Shown here in pieces: positions 1 through 7,040 of a stretch of DNA of 62,383 nucleotides. Position 1 is the stretch's first letter; the number at the start of each line of letters is the position of its first letter. Source of the DNA: a virus. Location: the IMG/VR virus record IMGVR_UViG_3300014497_000010, positions 1 to 62,383 of that record; one strand, given 5' to 3'. The notes under the pieces were generated by a model. That model saw only the letters and a program-made list of their open reading frames with translations. It was not told the origin of the DNA and ran no database searches. A program made the translations under genes and the position numbers.

Positions 1-54
1 GACCCGACCGACCCGACCGATCCGACCGACATCCCCGACCAGGAAGGAACGACC

Positions 55-531
55 GTGGACACGGCAGCATGGACCGAAGACGACGATCTCGCGGTGGCGG
101 AGTACACCGAAGAGGTCGAGCACGGTGACGACGGCGAGCCCGCCGGGCGCCGATCGCAGGCGTTCCGGCTACCGCGCGGCGGGGCAGGCGTGGCGCGGCT
201 GAAGGCGCTCGCCGCCGAGTTGGAGGACGACCCGGCTGACGATGCGGTCGTGGCTGAGGAGGCGCCGCTGCCGGACCCGCTGGATCGGATCATCGGGTGG
301 CTCGACGCGCAGGACGCGGCGGGCGCGACCCGGCCGTTCTACCTCACCTCGGAGATCGCCGAGGGGATCGGTCACCCTGAGCCTCGCCGCCTCGGCCGGG
401 AGATCTTCCGGGCGTGCCGGGTGCAGTCCCGCAACGCACTGGTCTCCGAAGCGCAGGGCCAGGTGAAGCCGAAGGGGTACGACGTGGCTGCGTTGCGGGA
501 GGCGGCGACGAGGATTCGATTCGCCCTGTAG
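55..531 (+). CDS. hypothetical protein, 5' boundary uncertain
   Basis: Product of 158 residues if the GTG at 55 is the start; a purine-rich AGGAAGGA at 41-48 is well placed as its ribosome binding site. The same frame stays open to base 1, where it would read Asp-Pro-Thr repeats, so the gene could also continue beyond the window. The N-terminal half is acidic and the C-terminal ~75 residues look globular and basic, possibly a winged-helix fold, but I do not recognise the family. A perfect copy of the dispersed 10-mer CGTGGACACG overlaps the GTG start. A strong hairpin follows the stop codon. Confidence 0.6.
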   Translation: MDTAAWTEDDDLAVAEYTEEVEHGDDGEPAGRRSQAFRLPRGGAGVARLKALAAELEDDPADDAVVAEEAPLPDPLDRIIGWLDAQDAAGATRPFYLTSEIAEGIGHPEPRRLGREIFRACRVQSRNALVSEAQGQVKPKGYDVAALREAATRIRFAL

Positions 532-543
532 CGGTATCCACGA

Positions 544-579
544 CAGCGGGCCCCCGACAGTGTCGCCGGGGGCCCGCTG
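544..579. terminator. bidirectional hairpin terminator
   Basis: Perfect 13-bp inverted repeat (544-556 and 567-579) with a 10-nt loop, between the convergent genes ending at 531 and 588. No T-tract is visible, as is usual for GC-rich actinophage terminators. Confidence 0.7.
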
Positions 580-587
580 CGTTGCGC

Positions 588-815
588 TCAGACGATGTCG
601 TGGCTCGCGAACAGCGGCGCGAGCAGTGCGCGCATCCGGGCGAGTTCGGACTCTGACAGCTCGCGAACCATCGGCTCGCTGATCGTGAGTGAGCCGGGCC
701 GCTCGTCGCTCATGGCGACGATGTGCCGCCCGAGTAGCGCGTAGGCGTCGTCCTCTACGTCTGCGTAGCCGACCACGGTCCGCTCTTCGTAGCTGCCGGT
801 CGTGACTTCGAACAT
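588..815 (-). CDS. hypothetical protein, 75 aa
   Basis: Small acidic protein with no family I recognise. Its ATG at 815 has a clear GGAGG ribosome binding site, preceded by a leader carrying TCCCACCAC (complement of 826-834) and, just upstream, a perfect palindrome of GC-rich sequence. That arrangement recurs at several internal operon joints in this genome. It lies downstream of the gene 860-1273 on the same strand and faces a terminator. Confidence 0.6.
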   Translation of the reverse strand: MFEVTTGSYEERTVVGYADVEDDAYALLGRHIVAMSDERPGSLTISEPMVRELSESELARMRALLAPLFASHDIV

Positions 816-859
816 CGTTTCCTCCGTGGTGGGAGCCCCGGCCGGGGCTGGTGGGTGAG

Positions 860-1273
860 CTACTCGGCGGCGAGGAACTCGGTAATGGGCTCCGGAACGC
901 GCAGCTCGCGGATCTGGTCGAGGCCGATCGGGTGGCTGAACCCCCAGTAGGAGATGCGGACCGTGCCCGGGTGTCCGGCCGGAACGGACAGCTCGTCGAG
1001 GATGACGCCGGTCCGCTTCCGCTCGATGGGGCGGGCGAACTCGTTGCGGTTGAGCATGGTGTCCCAGGTGAGCAGGACGGGGAGCCCGGTGCGGATCGCC
1101 GCGATCAGGGTCCGGCCTTGCTCGCTGGTGAGGTTCGAGACCTCGGCGAGTTCGGCGGCGAGGTCGGCTTCAGCCATCCAGCCGACGTCAGCGCCGCGGG
1201 AGATCCGACGACCGAGGGTGTCGAGCGTGACGCTGGTGAACGGCTTGCGGGCGGGAGCGGTCTGCGATGTCAT
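860..1273 (-). CDS. hypothetical protein, probably leaderless
   Basis: 137 residues, soluble, no recognised domain. The ATG at 1273 has no ribosome binding site. Instead the hexamer TATTGT (complement of 1281-1286) within GCGTGTATTGTC sits exactly seven bases upstream, so transcription probably starts at the A of the ATG. One copy of the GACCGCTC repeat array (1295-1302) falls in the promoter spacer, suggesting that whatever binds the array also controls this gene. The protein could itself be the array-binding factor, but nothing in the sequence proves it. Confidence 0.65.
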   Translation of the reverse strand: MTSQTAPARKPFTSVTLDTLGRRISRGADVGWMAEADLAAELAEVSNLTSEQGRTLIAAIRTGLPVLLTWDTMLNRNEFARPIERKRTGVILDELSVPAGHPGTVRISYWGFSHPIGLDQIRELRVPEPITEFLAAE

Positions 1274-1280
1274 GCCCTAG

Positions 1281-1291
1281 ACAATACACGC
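1281..1291 (-). promoter_or_regulatory. leaderless promoter of 860-1273
   Basis: GCGTGTATTGT motif on the minus strand; TATTGT lies seven bases before the ATG. A TTGCGG about 16 bases further upstream could be the -35. Confidence 0.6.
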
Positions 1292-1294
1292 TCA

Positions 1295-1525
1295 GACCGC
1301 TCCCGCAACCCCCTTTCCTCGACCGGCGGAGCGGTCCGGAGGGGTCACCTACCTGCGGGAGCGGTCGGGAGCGGCGCGGAGCGGTCCCCACGACCGCTCC
1401 GCGCCGCCACCCGCACGATACGGCGCCCACCAGGGACAACACACCGGACGGGCGCCGAGACCGTGCGGAGCGGTCTACGGACCGCTCCCGACCGCTCCGG
1501 GTCGCTCCCACCGCTCCGACCGCTC
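1295..1525. repeat. iteron-like array of GAGCGGTC
   Basis: Nine exact copies of the octamer GAGCGGTC/GACCGCTC in about 230 bp, at 1295, 1329, 1359, 1379, 1392, 1468, 1480, 1490 and 1518, plus near copies at 1369, 1501 and 1509. Both orientations occur. Two pairs form hairpins: a perfect 16-bp stem at 1371-1386/1392-1407 and a 9-bp stem at 1467-1475/1480-1488. The right part overlaps the 3' end of the gene 1475-1696, whose last residues are encoded by the repeats. Candidate replication origin or operator cluster. Confidence 0.75.
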
Positions 1526-1696
1526 CCGGGTGTCCTGACCGCGGCCCCACCGCAGCAGGGCCGACCCGCGCTCGATCGCGTTCGCCGCGTCGAGCCACGC
1601 CCACCGCCGGGACCCGTCCAGGTCGATGATGATGACTCGGCACCGCGGCGGGTCGGTCAGGATCTCGACCTCGACGCGGGCCACCGGGTCGCTCAC
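1475..1696 (-). CDS. hypothetical protein, 73 aa
   Basis: GTG start at 1696 shares GTGA with the stop of the upstream gene, the usual translational coupling in this genome. The first ~50 residues look like a small alpha/beta domain. The Arg/Glu/Trp-rich tail is encoded by copies of the GAGCGGTC array, so the array may have grown into the gene end. Last gene of the leftward operon that begins at 3331. No family recognised. Confidence 0.55.
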   Translation of the reverse strand: MSDPVARVEVEILTDPPRCRVIIIDLDGSRRWAWLDAANAIERGSALLRWGRGQDTRERSERWERPGAVGSGP

Positions 1697-2337
1697 GGCG
1701 TCGCCAGCCATGAGACGAGGAACAGTGCGGCCACGGTCGACACGATCGCGCACGGCCGGTAGATGATGTCGCGCAGCCAATACTCGTGGTCGGATCCGAC
1801 GTCGAACGTGCGGCCGATGGTGCGGTATCCGTGGCGACCGTTGGGGAGTCCGTCGGTGGTCCGCATGTCACCCCACCGGTGGGTGAGGCAGCCGACGGTG
1901 ATCGCGATGGCGAACGCCCACCAGTAGGGGCCGATCGGCGCGGGGAGCCACCACAGCGGCAGCCCGAGGACGAGCCCGAACAGGACCGCGGCGGTCTTCG
2001 TGTGGGTCTCGTAGCGGTGCCGTACGTGCCACGGCAGGAACCGGACCCGGAACGCCCAGCCGCGGAACAGGACCCACCCGACGAGGGGCACGACGATCGG
2101 CGGCAGCGTGAAGCCGAACGGTGCGCCGCGCAGGACCCACGAGACGAAGTTCGACAGCGGCGGGAGCGACCAGGTGATCCGCGACCCGTGGTGATCCCAG
2201 TCGGGGAACAGGGTCGAGTAGGCGCCGAGCGGCATCGCGAGGACGCACACGGCGGGGGGTACGCCGAGCGCGGCGAGTCCGGTCGCGGTGGCGGCGGCCG
2301 ACGTGACGCCGGTCGTGAGGTGGGTGGTTCCCATCAT
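1693..2337 (-). CDS. membrane-bound metal-dependent hydrolase (YdjM/DUF457-like)
   Basis: 214 residues with several hydrophobic segments. An early PDWDHHGS motif and later ETHTK and LTHRWGD motifs are the His/Asp pattern of the YdjM/DUF457 family of membrane-associated hydrolases, which sit in the cytoplasmic membrane; their substrates are largely unknown. The ATG at 2337 overlaps the preceding stop as ATGA. In phage genomes this family is an accessory gene. The call rests on motif recognition by eye and fits the spacing of short histidine-rich loops between membrane helices. Confidence 0.65.
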   Translation of the reverse strand: MMGTTHLTTGVTSAAATATGLAALGVPPAVCVLAMPLGAYSTLFPDWDHHGSRITWSLPPLSNFVSWVLRGAPFGFTLPPIVVPLVGWVLFRGWAFRVRFLPWHVRHRYETHTKTAAVLFGLVLGLPLWWLPAPIGPYWWAFAIAITVGCLTHRWGDMRTTDGLPNGRHGYRTIGRTFDVGSDHEYWLRDIIYRPCAIVSTVAALFLVSWLATP

Positions 2338-2537
2338 CGGGTGGCCTCGGTTCCGTCGAGCAGGGTGCGCAGATCGGACAGGCGCAGCGGGTGAGCGCGG
2401 GACAGGTCGGAGTCGGTGACGTAGGCGACCGCGCAGGTGTCGGCGCGGTTGTGGGTGCGGCGGCGGGCCTTCGTCTCGGCTTCGACGTAGGCGCGGACCC
2501 GGCCGCGCGCTTGCGCGAACTCCGACGCCGGGCTCAC
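2334..2537 (-). CDS. hypothetical protein, 67 aa
   Basis: GTG start at 2537 overlaps the stop of the upstream gene as GTGA. Basic, probably helical small protein without a recognised family. Part of the six-gene leftward operon 3331-1475. Confidence 0.55.
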   Translation of the reverse strand: MSPASEFAQARGRVRAYVEAETKARRRTHNRADTCAVAYVTDSDLSRAHPLRLSDLRTLLDGTEATR

Positions 2538-2824
2538 CGGAACACCTCGATGAGGTTCATCAGCGTGAACGTGACGCCGCCCGCGGCGATGTAGAACACC
2601 CGCGGCCCGGTGTGGGCCCGCCAGTCGGCGAGTTCGGGCGCGTGGAACAGTTCGCCGCCGAGGCAGACGGCGAGCGACACGGTCAGGTAGATGCTCAGAC
2701 CGCCGAGCACGACGAGGGTGTCCGCCCACCAGGGCCAGTCGAGGCGGTCGATCAGGTCGGCGATCGCGTACCCGTAGACGAGGCTGAACGTCGTGCGGAG
2801 CAGTCGCGCGGCGCGGCGGGTCAT
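2534..2824 (-). CDS. small membrane protein
   Basis: 96 residues with two to three hydrophobic stretches (around residues 10-30, 33-55 and 74-92), so an integral membrane protein. The ATG at 2824 overlaps the preceding stop as ATGA. No family recognised; its neighbour on the 3' side of the operon, the YdjM-like hydrolase, is also membrane-bound. Confidence 0.6.
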   Translation of the reverse strand: MTRRAARLLRTTFSLVYGYAIADLIDRLDWPWWADTLVVLGGLSIYLTVSLAVCLGGELFHAPELADWRAHTGPRVFYIAAGGVTFTLMNLIEVFR

Positions 2825-3132
2825 CCGGTCACGTCCGCTGCGCGCATCTGGTCGAGCAGGTCGCGGGTGACGTCGGCGATCCCGTCGAGTGGGTCGGCGG
2901 GTGCGGAGTCGACGCGGATCGCGCCGCGGGCGAGTTGCTTGTCGCCGCCGGTGACGTAGTAGCCCCACCATGCGGTTGACACGGCGGGATGGCAGAACGC
3001 GCGGGCGATCAGCGTGGGAGCACCGGTGCGCTCGTAGGTGAGGGTGAGGGTGATCGGCGCGGTCGGACCGTCGTCGGGTCCGGTGCCGGTGATGGTGGCG
3101 CTGCCGAGGGCTCCGCCGGGCGGCGTGGACAC
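2821..3132 (-). CDS. hypothetical protein, 103 aa
   Basis: GTG start at 3132, one base after the upstream stop. The start codon lies inside a copy of the dispersed 10-mer CGTGTCCACG, the second gene in the window whose GTG start is part of that element. The protein has beta-rich N-terminal and helical C-terminal halves; family unknown. Confidence 0.6.
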   Translation of the reverse strand: MSTPPGGALGSATITGTGPDDGPTAPITLTLTYERTGAPTLIARAFCHPAVSTAWWGYYVTGGDKQLARGAIRVDSAPADPLDGIADVTRDLLDQMRAADVTG

Positions 3133-3133
3133 G

Positions 3134-3331
3134 TCAGCCCCCGTCCGGGTACTCGTGGCGCAGGGCGAGCAGCGCACGCAGCGCCCAGAGCGCGAGCCCG
3201 TCGCCGGTGGCGACGATCGCGGCGCCGTCGACTCCCCACGACAGTGGGAGCACTTCACCGAGGGGAAGGCGGTCGATCAGTTCACCTAGCTCGTCCTCGG
3301 TGATCGGGACGAGGTTCGGGGGCTGCGGCAT
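3134..3331 (-). CDS. hypothetical protein, 65 aa, leaderless
   Basis: First gene of a leftward operon. ATG at 3331 without ribosome binding site, seven bases downstream of a TAATGT hexamer in GCGTGTAATGTCC. Acidic helical protein, family unknown. Its promoter is divergent from that of 3411-3656, and the two promoters share the same motif. Confidence 0.6.
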   Translation of the reverse strand: MPQPPNLVPITEDELGELIDRLPLGEVLPLSWGVDGAAIVATGDGLALWALRALLALRHEYPDGG

Positions 3332-3338
3332 ACCGTGG

Positions 3339-3350
3339 ACATTACACGCC
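3339..3350 (-). promoter_or_regulatory. leaderless promoter of the 3331-1475 operon
   Basis: Minus strand reads GCGTGTAATGTC, then six bases, then ATG. TTGTAA lies 18 bases upstream of TAATGT and is a good -35. Confidence 0.65.
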
Positions 3351-3392
3351 GGTGTCCGTGGATTACAAGACCCTTGCGTGCCTTCCGGGCGG

Positions 3393-3404
3393 GCGTGTAA
3401 TGTC
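3393..3404 (+). promoter_or_regulatory. leaderless promoter of 3411-4229
   Basis: GCGTGTAATGTC at 3393-3404; TAATGT (3398-3403) is seven bases before the ATG at 3411, with TTGCGT about 18 bases upstream. Divergent from the promoter at 3339-3350. Confidence 0.65.
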
Positions 3405-3410
3405 CGCGGT

Positions 3411-3656
3411 ATGACCACTCAGCGCACTGTCGTTCACCCGATCTACGGGACCGGCCTGGTCCTGGCGGAGATCGGCCTGTCCAAGGTCGACGTTCTGTGG
3501 TCCGGAATGACCATGGCTCGCCGCGAGTCCGTCGTCGATCTCGACCGCTGGCGGACCGAGGCCGACCAGGCGTTGACCCCTGACGAGCGAAAGCGCGCGC
3601 TGGCCCGCAAGATCGCCGCCACCCGGCGCGCTGCCCGGCGTGCCGCGAGCACCTGA
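3411..3656 (+). CDS. small CarD-like/SH3-type protein, leaderless
   Basis: 81 residues. The N-terminal segment HPIYGTGLV resembles the HPxxGxGxV turn seen in CarD-type and other small SH3-like beta barrels; the C-terminal half is a basic helix. Start chosen at 3411 because the promoter motif fixes it and no ribosome binding site exists. Followed directly by 3661-3882. Nucleic-acid or RNA-polymerase binding is plausible but not shown. Confidence 0.6.
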   Translation: MTTQRTVVHPIYGTGLVLAEIGLSKVDVLWSGMTMARRESVVDLDRWRTEADQALTPDERKRALARKIAATRRAARRAAST

Positions 3657-3660
3657 CGTC

Positions 3661-3882
3661 ATGCCGGACAAGTCCTGCCGGTCCGGGAAGATCCGTTTCC
3701 GCGACGTCGAGCACGCCGAACGAGCCCTCGATCTCATCTGGGCGCACCCCGACCCGACCCGGCTGTATGTGCCGACCGGTTACCTGCGCTGCGGTCGCTG
3801 CCGCGGGTTCCATCTCACCTCGTCGTTCCAGAAGCCTCGCCGCGGGTCCCGCGGCGCTCACCGAAGGGCCCGATCACGATGA
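3661..3882 (+). CDS. phage zinc-ribbon protein
   Basis: 73 residues. A CxSGKIRF segment, a helical middle and a CGRCRGFHLT motif form the cysteine pattern of a common small actinophage protein, probably one zinc site. The basic C-terminal tail suits nucleic-acid binding. Start at the ATG 3661, four bases after the upstream stop; next gene overlaps by ATGA. Confidence 0.6.
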   Translation: MPDKSCRSGKIRFRDVEHAERALDLIWAHPDPTRLYVPTGYLRCGRCRGFHLTSSFQKPRRGSRGAHRRARSR

Positions 3883-4229
3883 CCATCGACATGACCAGCC
3901 GCGCCAGCATCGAGACTCAGGAGGTCATCGTCGACGCGGCGGTGACCGACGCGCCGCCGCGACCGACGTGGCGGCGGTCGACACAGAAGTGGCGGCCGAC
4001 GTCGATCCGCGTCAGGTGGGTGCGGGACCGGCGCGACGGCGGGGACTGGTCGTCCTGGTCGCCGACCACTCACGTGCGCGGGCCGAAGATCCTCAAGTCG
4101 GGCCTTGCGTCGGCGAAGATGATTCACGAGGACAGGTTCCTCTCGCGGACCGACCCCGAGTTCGGTCAGTGGATTGAGTCGACCCGTCCGGGAGCGGCGC
4201 TGCCGGAGCCGGTTCCCGCCGCGCTGTAG
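3879..4229 (+). CDS. hypothetical protein, 116 aa
   Basis: ATGA overlap with the upstream gene. Trp/Arg-rich middle with an RVRW-type beta strand pattern. No recognised family. A strong hairpin ends this three-gene rightward operon. Confidence 0.6.
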   Translation: MTIDMTSRASIETQEVIVDAAVTDAPPRPTWRRSTQKWRPTSIRVRWVRDRRDGGDWSSWSPTTHVRGPKILKSGLASAKMIHEDRFLSRTDPEFGQWIESTRPGAALPEPVPAAL

Positions 4230-4240
4230 TCCAGTTCGTC

Positions 4241-4276
4241 CGTCGGCCCGGTCGTGTCCACGCGACCGGGCCGACG
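4241..4276 (+). terminator. hairpin terminator with 10-mer in the loop
   Basis: Perfect 14-bp stem (4241-4254/4263-4276). The loop together with the closing base pairs contains CGTGTCCACG, a copy of the dispersed 10-mer. Confidence 0.65.
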
Positions 4277-4288
4277 TGTTCGTCCGTG

Positions 4289-4337
4289 TATTGTCACCCG
4301 ATCGGACGCTTTGCCGTGTCCACGACGCGTGTATTGT
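4289..4337 (+). promoter_or_regulatory. tandem promoter motifs before the SprT-like gene
   Basis: Two copies of CGTGTATTGTCA, with TATTGT at 4289-4294 and 4332-4337. The second is exactly seven bases before the ATG at 4345, a leaderless arrangement. The first has no start codon at that distance, so it may be a second promoter or an operator. A 10-mer copy (4316-4323) lies between them. Confidence 0.6.
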
Positions 4338-4344
4338 CAATCGT

Positions 4345-5043
4345 ATGAGCAGCGACACCAACGCCCCCGCCCCCGCCGACCTTGACCGCAGCCGCGAGAA
4401 CTGGCTTCGTCGGGCCGGTGCCATCTTCCGCACCTGGATCGAAGAGGTCTCCGGGATCATCGTCCCCGACTTCCACGTCTCGATGGGCTTCCCCGGGACC
4501 AGCTACGAGCGCGGCGTACTCGCCGCCTGCCACCCCGGCGCCAACTCGTCCGACGGCAAGTGCCACATCCTCATCGCGCCCACCGCCGATGACACCGCCG
4601 ACATCCTCGTCTCCCTGCTCCACGAGATGATCCACGTGGCGCTCTACGAGGCCGGTGACGAGAACTGGCGCGGGCACCGTGGCACGTTCGCCGAGTACGC
4701 GGGCCGCCTCGGCCTGACCAGGCCCTACACCGAGTCCCCGCCGGACGTGATCACGGCGGCTCAGATGATGGTGATGGCTCACGAGCTGGGCGACTTCCCG
4801 CACGCGAAGCTCACCGTTCGGGCGCCGAAGCCCGTCGCCGCCCCTGACGGTCAGCTCGTCTCGGTGGGCTCGGTCCTGGTCGGGACCGGCGGGGTTCAGA
4901 CGAACCGCTGGATCTCGTTCCAGTGCCCCACCCACCGCCGCTCCACCCGGATGTCGGCGACCGCCGCCGCCGAGGGTGCCCCTTACTGCGGGCACCGCGA
5001 CGAGGCCGGGCTGCCCTGCCTGACCGAGATGGTCGCGAAGTAG
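4345..5043 (+). CDS. SprT-like zinc metalloprotease
   Basis: 232 residues. HEMIH at 93-97 is the HExxH zinc-binding/catalytic motif, followed by a GHRGTFAEYAGRLGL segment typical of SprT-type proteins (third ligand His). The C-terminal ~45 residues hold Cys and His residues (FQCP, PYCGH, LPCL) that look like the zinc-ribbon often following the SprT domain. SprT/Spartan proteins cleave DNA-bound proteins; the phage role is inferred only. Leaderless start at 4345 from the promoter motif. Confidence 0.8.
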   Translation: MSSDTNAPAPADLDRSRENWLRRAGAIFRTWIEEVSGIIVPDFHVSMGFPGTSYERGVLAACHPGANSSDGKCHILIAPTADDTADILVSLLHEMIHVALYEAGDENWRGHRGTFAEYAGRLGLTRPYTESPPDVITAAQMMVMAHELGDFPHAKLTVRAPKPVAAPDGQLVSVGSVLVGTGGVQTNRWISFQCPTHRRSTRMSATAAAEGAPYCGHRDEAGLPCLTEMVAK

Positions 5044-5049
5044 CTCGAC

Positions 5050-5082
5050 CGCCCGTCCCCCGGGAGCCCCGGGGGGCGGGCG
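5050..5082 (+). terminator. hairpin terminator
   Basis: 15-bp stem (5050-5064/5068-5082, one T-G pair) with a 3-nt loop just after the SprT-like gene. Confidence 0.65.
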
Positions 5083-5103
5083 TGGATTGTCACCCGTTCG
5101 GCG

Positions 5104-5154
5104 GGCCAGCGGCCACGCCGAGCGTGTATTATCTAGGTAGCTCGCCCGCTGGCC
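5104..5154 (+). promoter_or_regulatory. whiB promoter inside an inverted repeat
   Basis: GCGTGTATTATC with TATTAT at 5127-5132. The -10 is flanked by a 9-bp inverted repeat (5104-5112/5146-5154) and an inner one (5119-5123/5140-5144), suggesting an operator or a leader hairpin. A related CGTGGATTGTCACC lies at 5081-5094. Unlike the leaderless genes, the ATG is about 70 bases downstream and has a leader with CCCACCACGGAAGG. Confidence 0.55.
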
Positions 5155-5202
5155 GTCCGGCCGGGGGGTACACCACCGCCCACCACGGAAGGGGGCTGAG
5201 TC

Positions 5203-5454
5203 ATGGACTGGCGTCACCGTGCAATCTGCCGCGACGAGGACCCTGAGCTGTTCTTCCCGGTCGGCCACTCCGGCCCCGCCCTGCGCCAGATCGCCGAGGC
5301 GAAGTCGGTGTGTCGGCGCTGCCCCGTGGTCGGCGAGTGCCTCGCGTGGGCCCTGAACAGCGGCCAGGATCATGGCGTGTGGGGCGGCATGAGCGAGGAC
5401 GAGCGCCGCGCGCTCAAGCGCCGCCACGCCCGGACCCGGGCGGCACTGCGATGA
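5203..5454 (+). CDS. whiB: WhiB-like iron-sulfur transcription factor
   Basis: 83 residues with the full WhiB signature: C9, C37, C40 and C46 to hold a [4Fe-4S] cluster, the GVWGG turn at 58-62, and a basic C-terminal helix (RALKRRHARTR) for DNA contact. Phage WhiB proteins can bind the host primary sigma factor and alter host transcription; here that role is inferred from the family. It has its own promoter and a well-spaced GGAAGGGGG binding site, and overlaps the next gene as ATGA. Confidence 0.92.
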   Translation: MDWRHRAICRDEDPELFFPVGHSGPALRQIAEAKSVCRRCPVVGECLAWALNSGQDHGVWGGMSEDERRALKRRHARTRAALR

Positions 5455-5699
5455 AGCCCGGGGACGGGGGCGCGGTCGACGAGTTCGGCCTGCCCCTGCT
5501 GTGCAACCTGCTGTGTTACGACGGGCCCGACGGCGGGGTGTGGATGGGCATCATCGAGCAGCGGCCGATCGCCGACGAGATCGAGGGCAAGCCCGACGAT
5601 CGGGTGATTAAGTTCGCCTACCTCGACTGGCACGCGCGGACCCAACTCGGGGCGATGTTGTGGGCCGGGCACCGGTTCGGGCCGCCGCCCACGGGATGA
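5451..5699 (+). CDS. hypothetical protein, 82 aa
   Basis: Translationally coupled to whiB (ATGA). Compact acidic protein with two early cysteines; no family recognised. Confidence 0.6.
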   Translation: MKPGDGGAVDEFGLPLLCNLLCYDGPDGGVWMGIIEQRPIADEIEGKPDDRVIKFAYLDWHARTQLGAMLWAGHRFGPPPTG

Positions 5700-5712
5700 C
5701 GACCCCCGGGGA

Positions 5713-5723
5713 GCGTGTATAGT
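5713..5723 (+). promoter_or_regulatory. promoter of 5774-7040
   Basis: GCGTGTATAGT motif with TATAGT at 5718-5723. Transcription would start near 5731, giving a leader of about 43 bases containing GGAGGGAAGG. Confidence 0.55.
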
Positions 5724-5773
5724 TACCGAAGGTCGGGAGTGGCCCCGGCCCCGACGGAGGGAAGGCGGCGCCC

Positions 5774-6337
5774 GTGGAGCCCCGCAGGATCAAGAAGGCG
5801 GGCCGCGAGCTGGGCAACGCCGCTGCCGCCGCCGCGCTGTGTGTGGACCCGCGGACCGGCCGGGCCATCACCGCCGAGTCGTTTCAGTGGTACGTCGCGC
5901 GCAGCGAACGCCTCGCCCGGAAGGGTCGGCCGCTGGCGAACCCCGCGCCCACGCACGTCGAGGTCGACAACAAGACAGAGCAGCGCATGTACCCGCTGAA
6001 GGAAGTACGGGCCTGGCACGCCACACGGCAGGGCCGCGGGAACTGGCGGGGTATCGGCGCCCGCGCGGGCGCGCCCGATCAGGGTGTCCCGGCGCCGGGC
6101 TCGTCGGAGCCGTCGGCGGTGTGCAACTACTGCGCCCGGACGGTGCTGGTCGAGGGTGAGCGGATGGCCCGGCACGGCACCTCGGACACGCGCCGGACCA
6201 AGTCGTGTGCGGGTTCCGGTGAGCGCGCGCCGGTCCGGGCGGTGCCCGGTGACCGGGAGCCGCTCGACGCGCTACAGGGTGAGGTGCTCGACGCGGGTCT
6301 AGCCGCGCGGATCACCACCGCCGTCGAGGCGGGGTAG
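5774..6337 (+). CDS. DNA-binding protein with HTH and zinc domain
   Basis: 187 residues. The first ~90 resemble an excisionase-type helix-turn-helix segment in which a DPRTGRAIT stretch is followed by a YPLKEVRAWHA helix. Residues ~117-147 contain CNYCAR, an RHG and a C-Gly-Ser-Gly, a Cys/His pattern that suits one zinc ion. GTG start at 5774. Probably a phage regulator; partner and site unknown. Confidence 0.6.
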   Translation: MEPRRIKKAGRELGNAAAAAALCVDPRTGRAITAESFQWYVARSERLARKGRPLANPAPTHVEVDNKTEQRMYPLKEVRAWHATRQGRGNWRGIGARAGAPDQGVPAPGSSEPSAVCNYCARTVLVEGERMARHGTSDTRRTKSCAGSGERAPVRAVPGDREPLDALQGEVLDAGLAARITTAVEAG

Positions 6338-6387
6338 CTCCCGGCGCCGGGGACGCCGGGGGCAGGCCACTACGGGAGGGGATCGAG

Positions 6388-6579
6388 ATGGACTGCCCAC
6401 TACGGCCGGGGGATCGGGTCGCCGGGCTCGACGCGTACAACGCCGCGCAGCGGACCGGGACGGTCGTGCAGACCGGCGAGCCCGACGGCTGGCAGTGGCG
6501 TGTGACGATCGAGGCGCCGGACCGGCGCAAGGGTGGCACGACCCGGCGCTACACGGTGTTGTGGCCGGTGGCCCGGTGA
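6388..6579 (+). CDS. hypothetical SH3-like protein, 63 aa
   Basis: Small beta-rich protein with a strong GGGAGGGG ribosome binding site. Overlaps the next gene by GTGA. The PGDRVAGLD start and alternating hydrophobic strands suggest a small barrel; function unknown. Confidence 0.6.
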   Translation: MDCPLRPGDRVAGLDAYNAAQRTGTVVQTGEPDGWQWRVTIEAPDRRKGGTTRRYTVLWPVAR

Positions 6580-7040
6580 GCGAGCTGCGGCGGGCGCGGC
6601 GCCGTCCGTGTGCGTCGTGCCCGTATCGGCGCGGTGTGCCGTCGGGGGTGTGGGCGGCCGACGAGTACGAGAAGCTGCCGCGGTATGACGTGGACACGGC
6701 GTATCAGCCGTGGCACGTGTTCGAGTGTCATCAGGGCGACGGTGCGATCTGTGCGGGGTGGCTGGCCTGTCACGGGCCCTACGACCTACTCGGGGTCCGG
6801 ATCGGTGTCGCGACCGGAACGGTCCATCCGTCGGTGACCGAGTTCAGTACCGACGTGGAGGTGTTCGGGTCGGGCGCCGAGGCTGCCGCGCACGGTGTCG
6901 CCGAGATCGACTGCCCGTCGCCCGAGGCGATCGACACGGTCTCGAAGATCCTGCGCCTGCGACCCGATGTCGTCGTGGACACGCTCAACCGATCAGGCTC
7001 TACCGGAAGTACAACTGATCGGGACCGGGCGGCCGAGTAG
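6576..7040 (+). CDS. DUF6283-type zinc-binding protein
   Basis: 154 residues. CASCPYRRGVPSGVW near the N terminus, then FECH, CAGWLACHG, and a C-terminal SGAEAAAHG...DCPSPEA stretch give the cysteine/histidine pattern I associate with the actinobacterial DUF6283 family. Function unknown. Two copies of the dispersed 10-mer lie inside (6690 and 6975) in different codon contexts. Confidence 0.7.
   Translation: MSELRRARRRPCASCPYRRGVPSGVWAADEYEKLPRYDVDTAYQPWHVFECHQGDGAICAGWLACHGPYDLLGVRIGVATGTVHPSVTEFSTDVEVFGSGAEAAAHGVAEIDCPSPEAIDTVSKILRLRPDVVVDTLNRSGSTGSTTDRDRAAE

Noticed and set aside
1-29. GACCCGACC repeats at the left edge as a genome terminus or cos site
   Set aside because: Only three short units, with no matching sequence seen at the right edge; could equally be coding (Asp-Pro-Thr).
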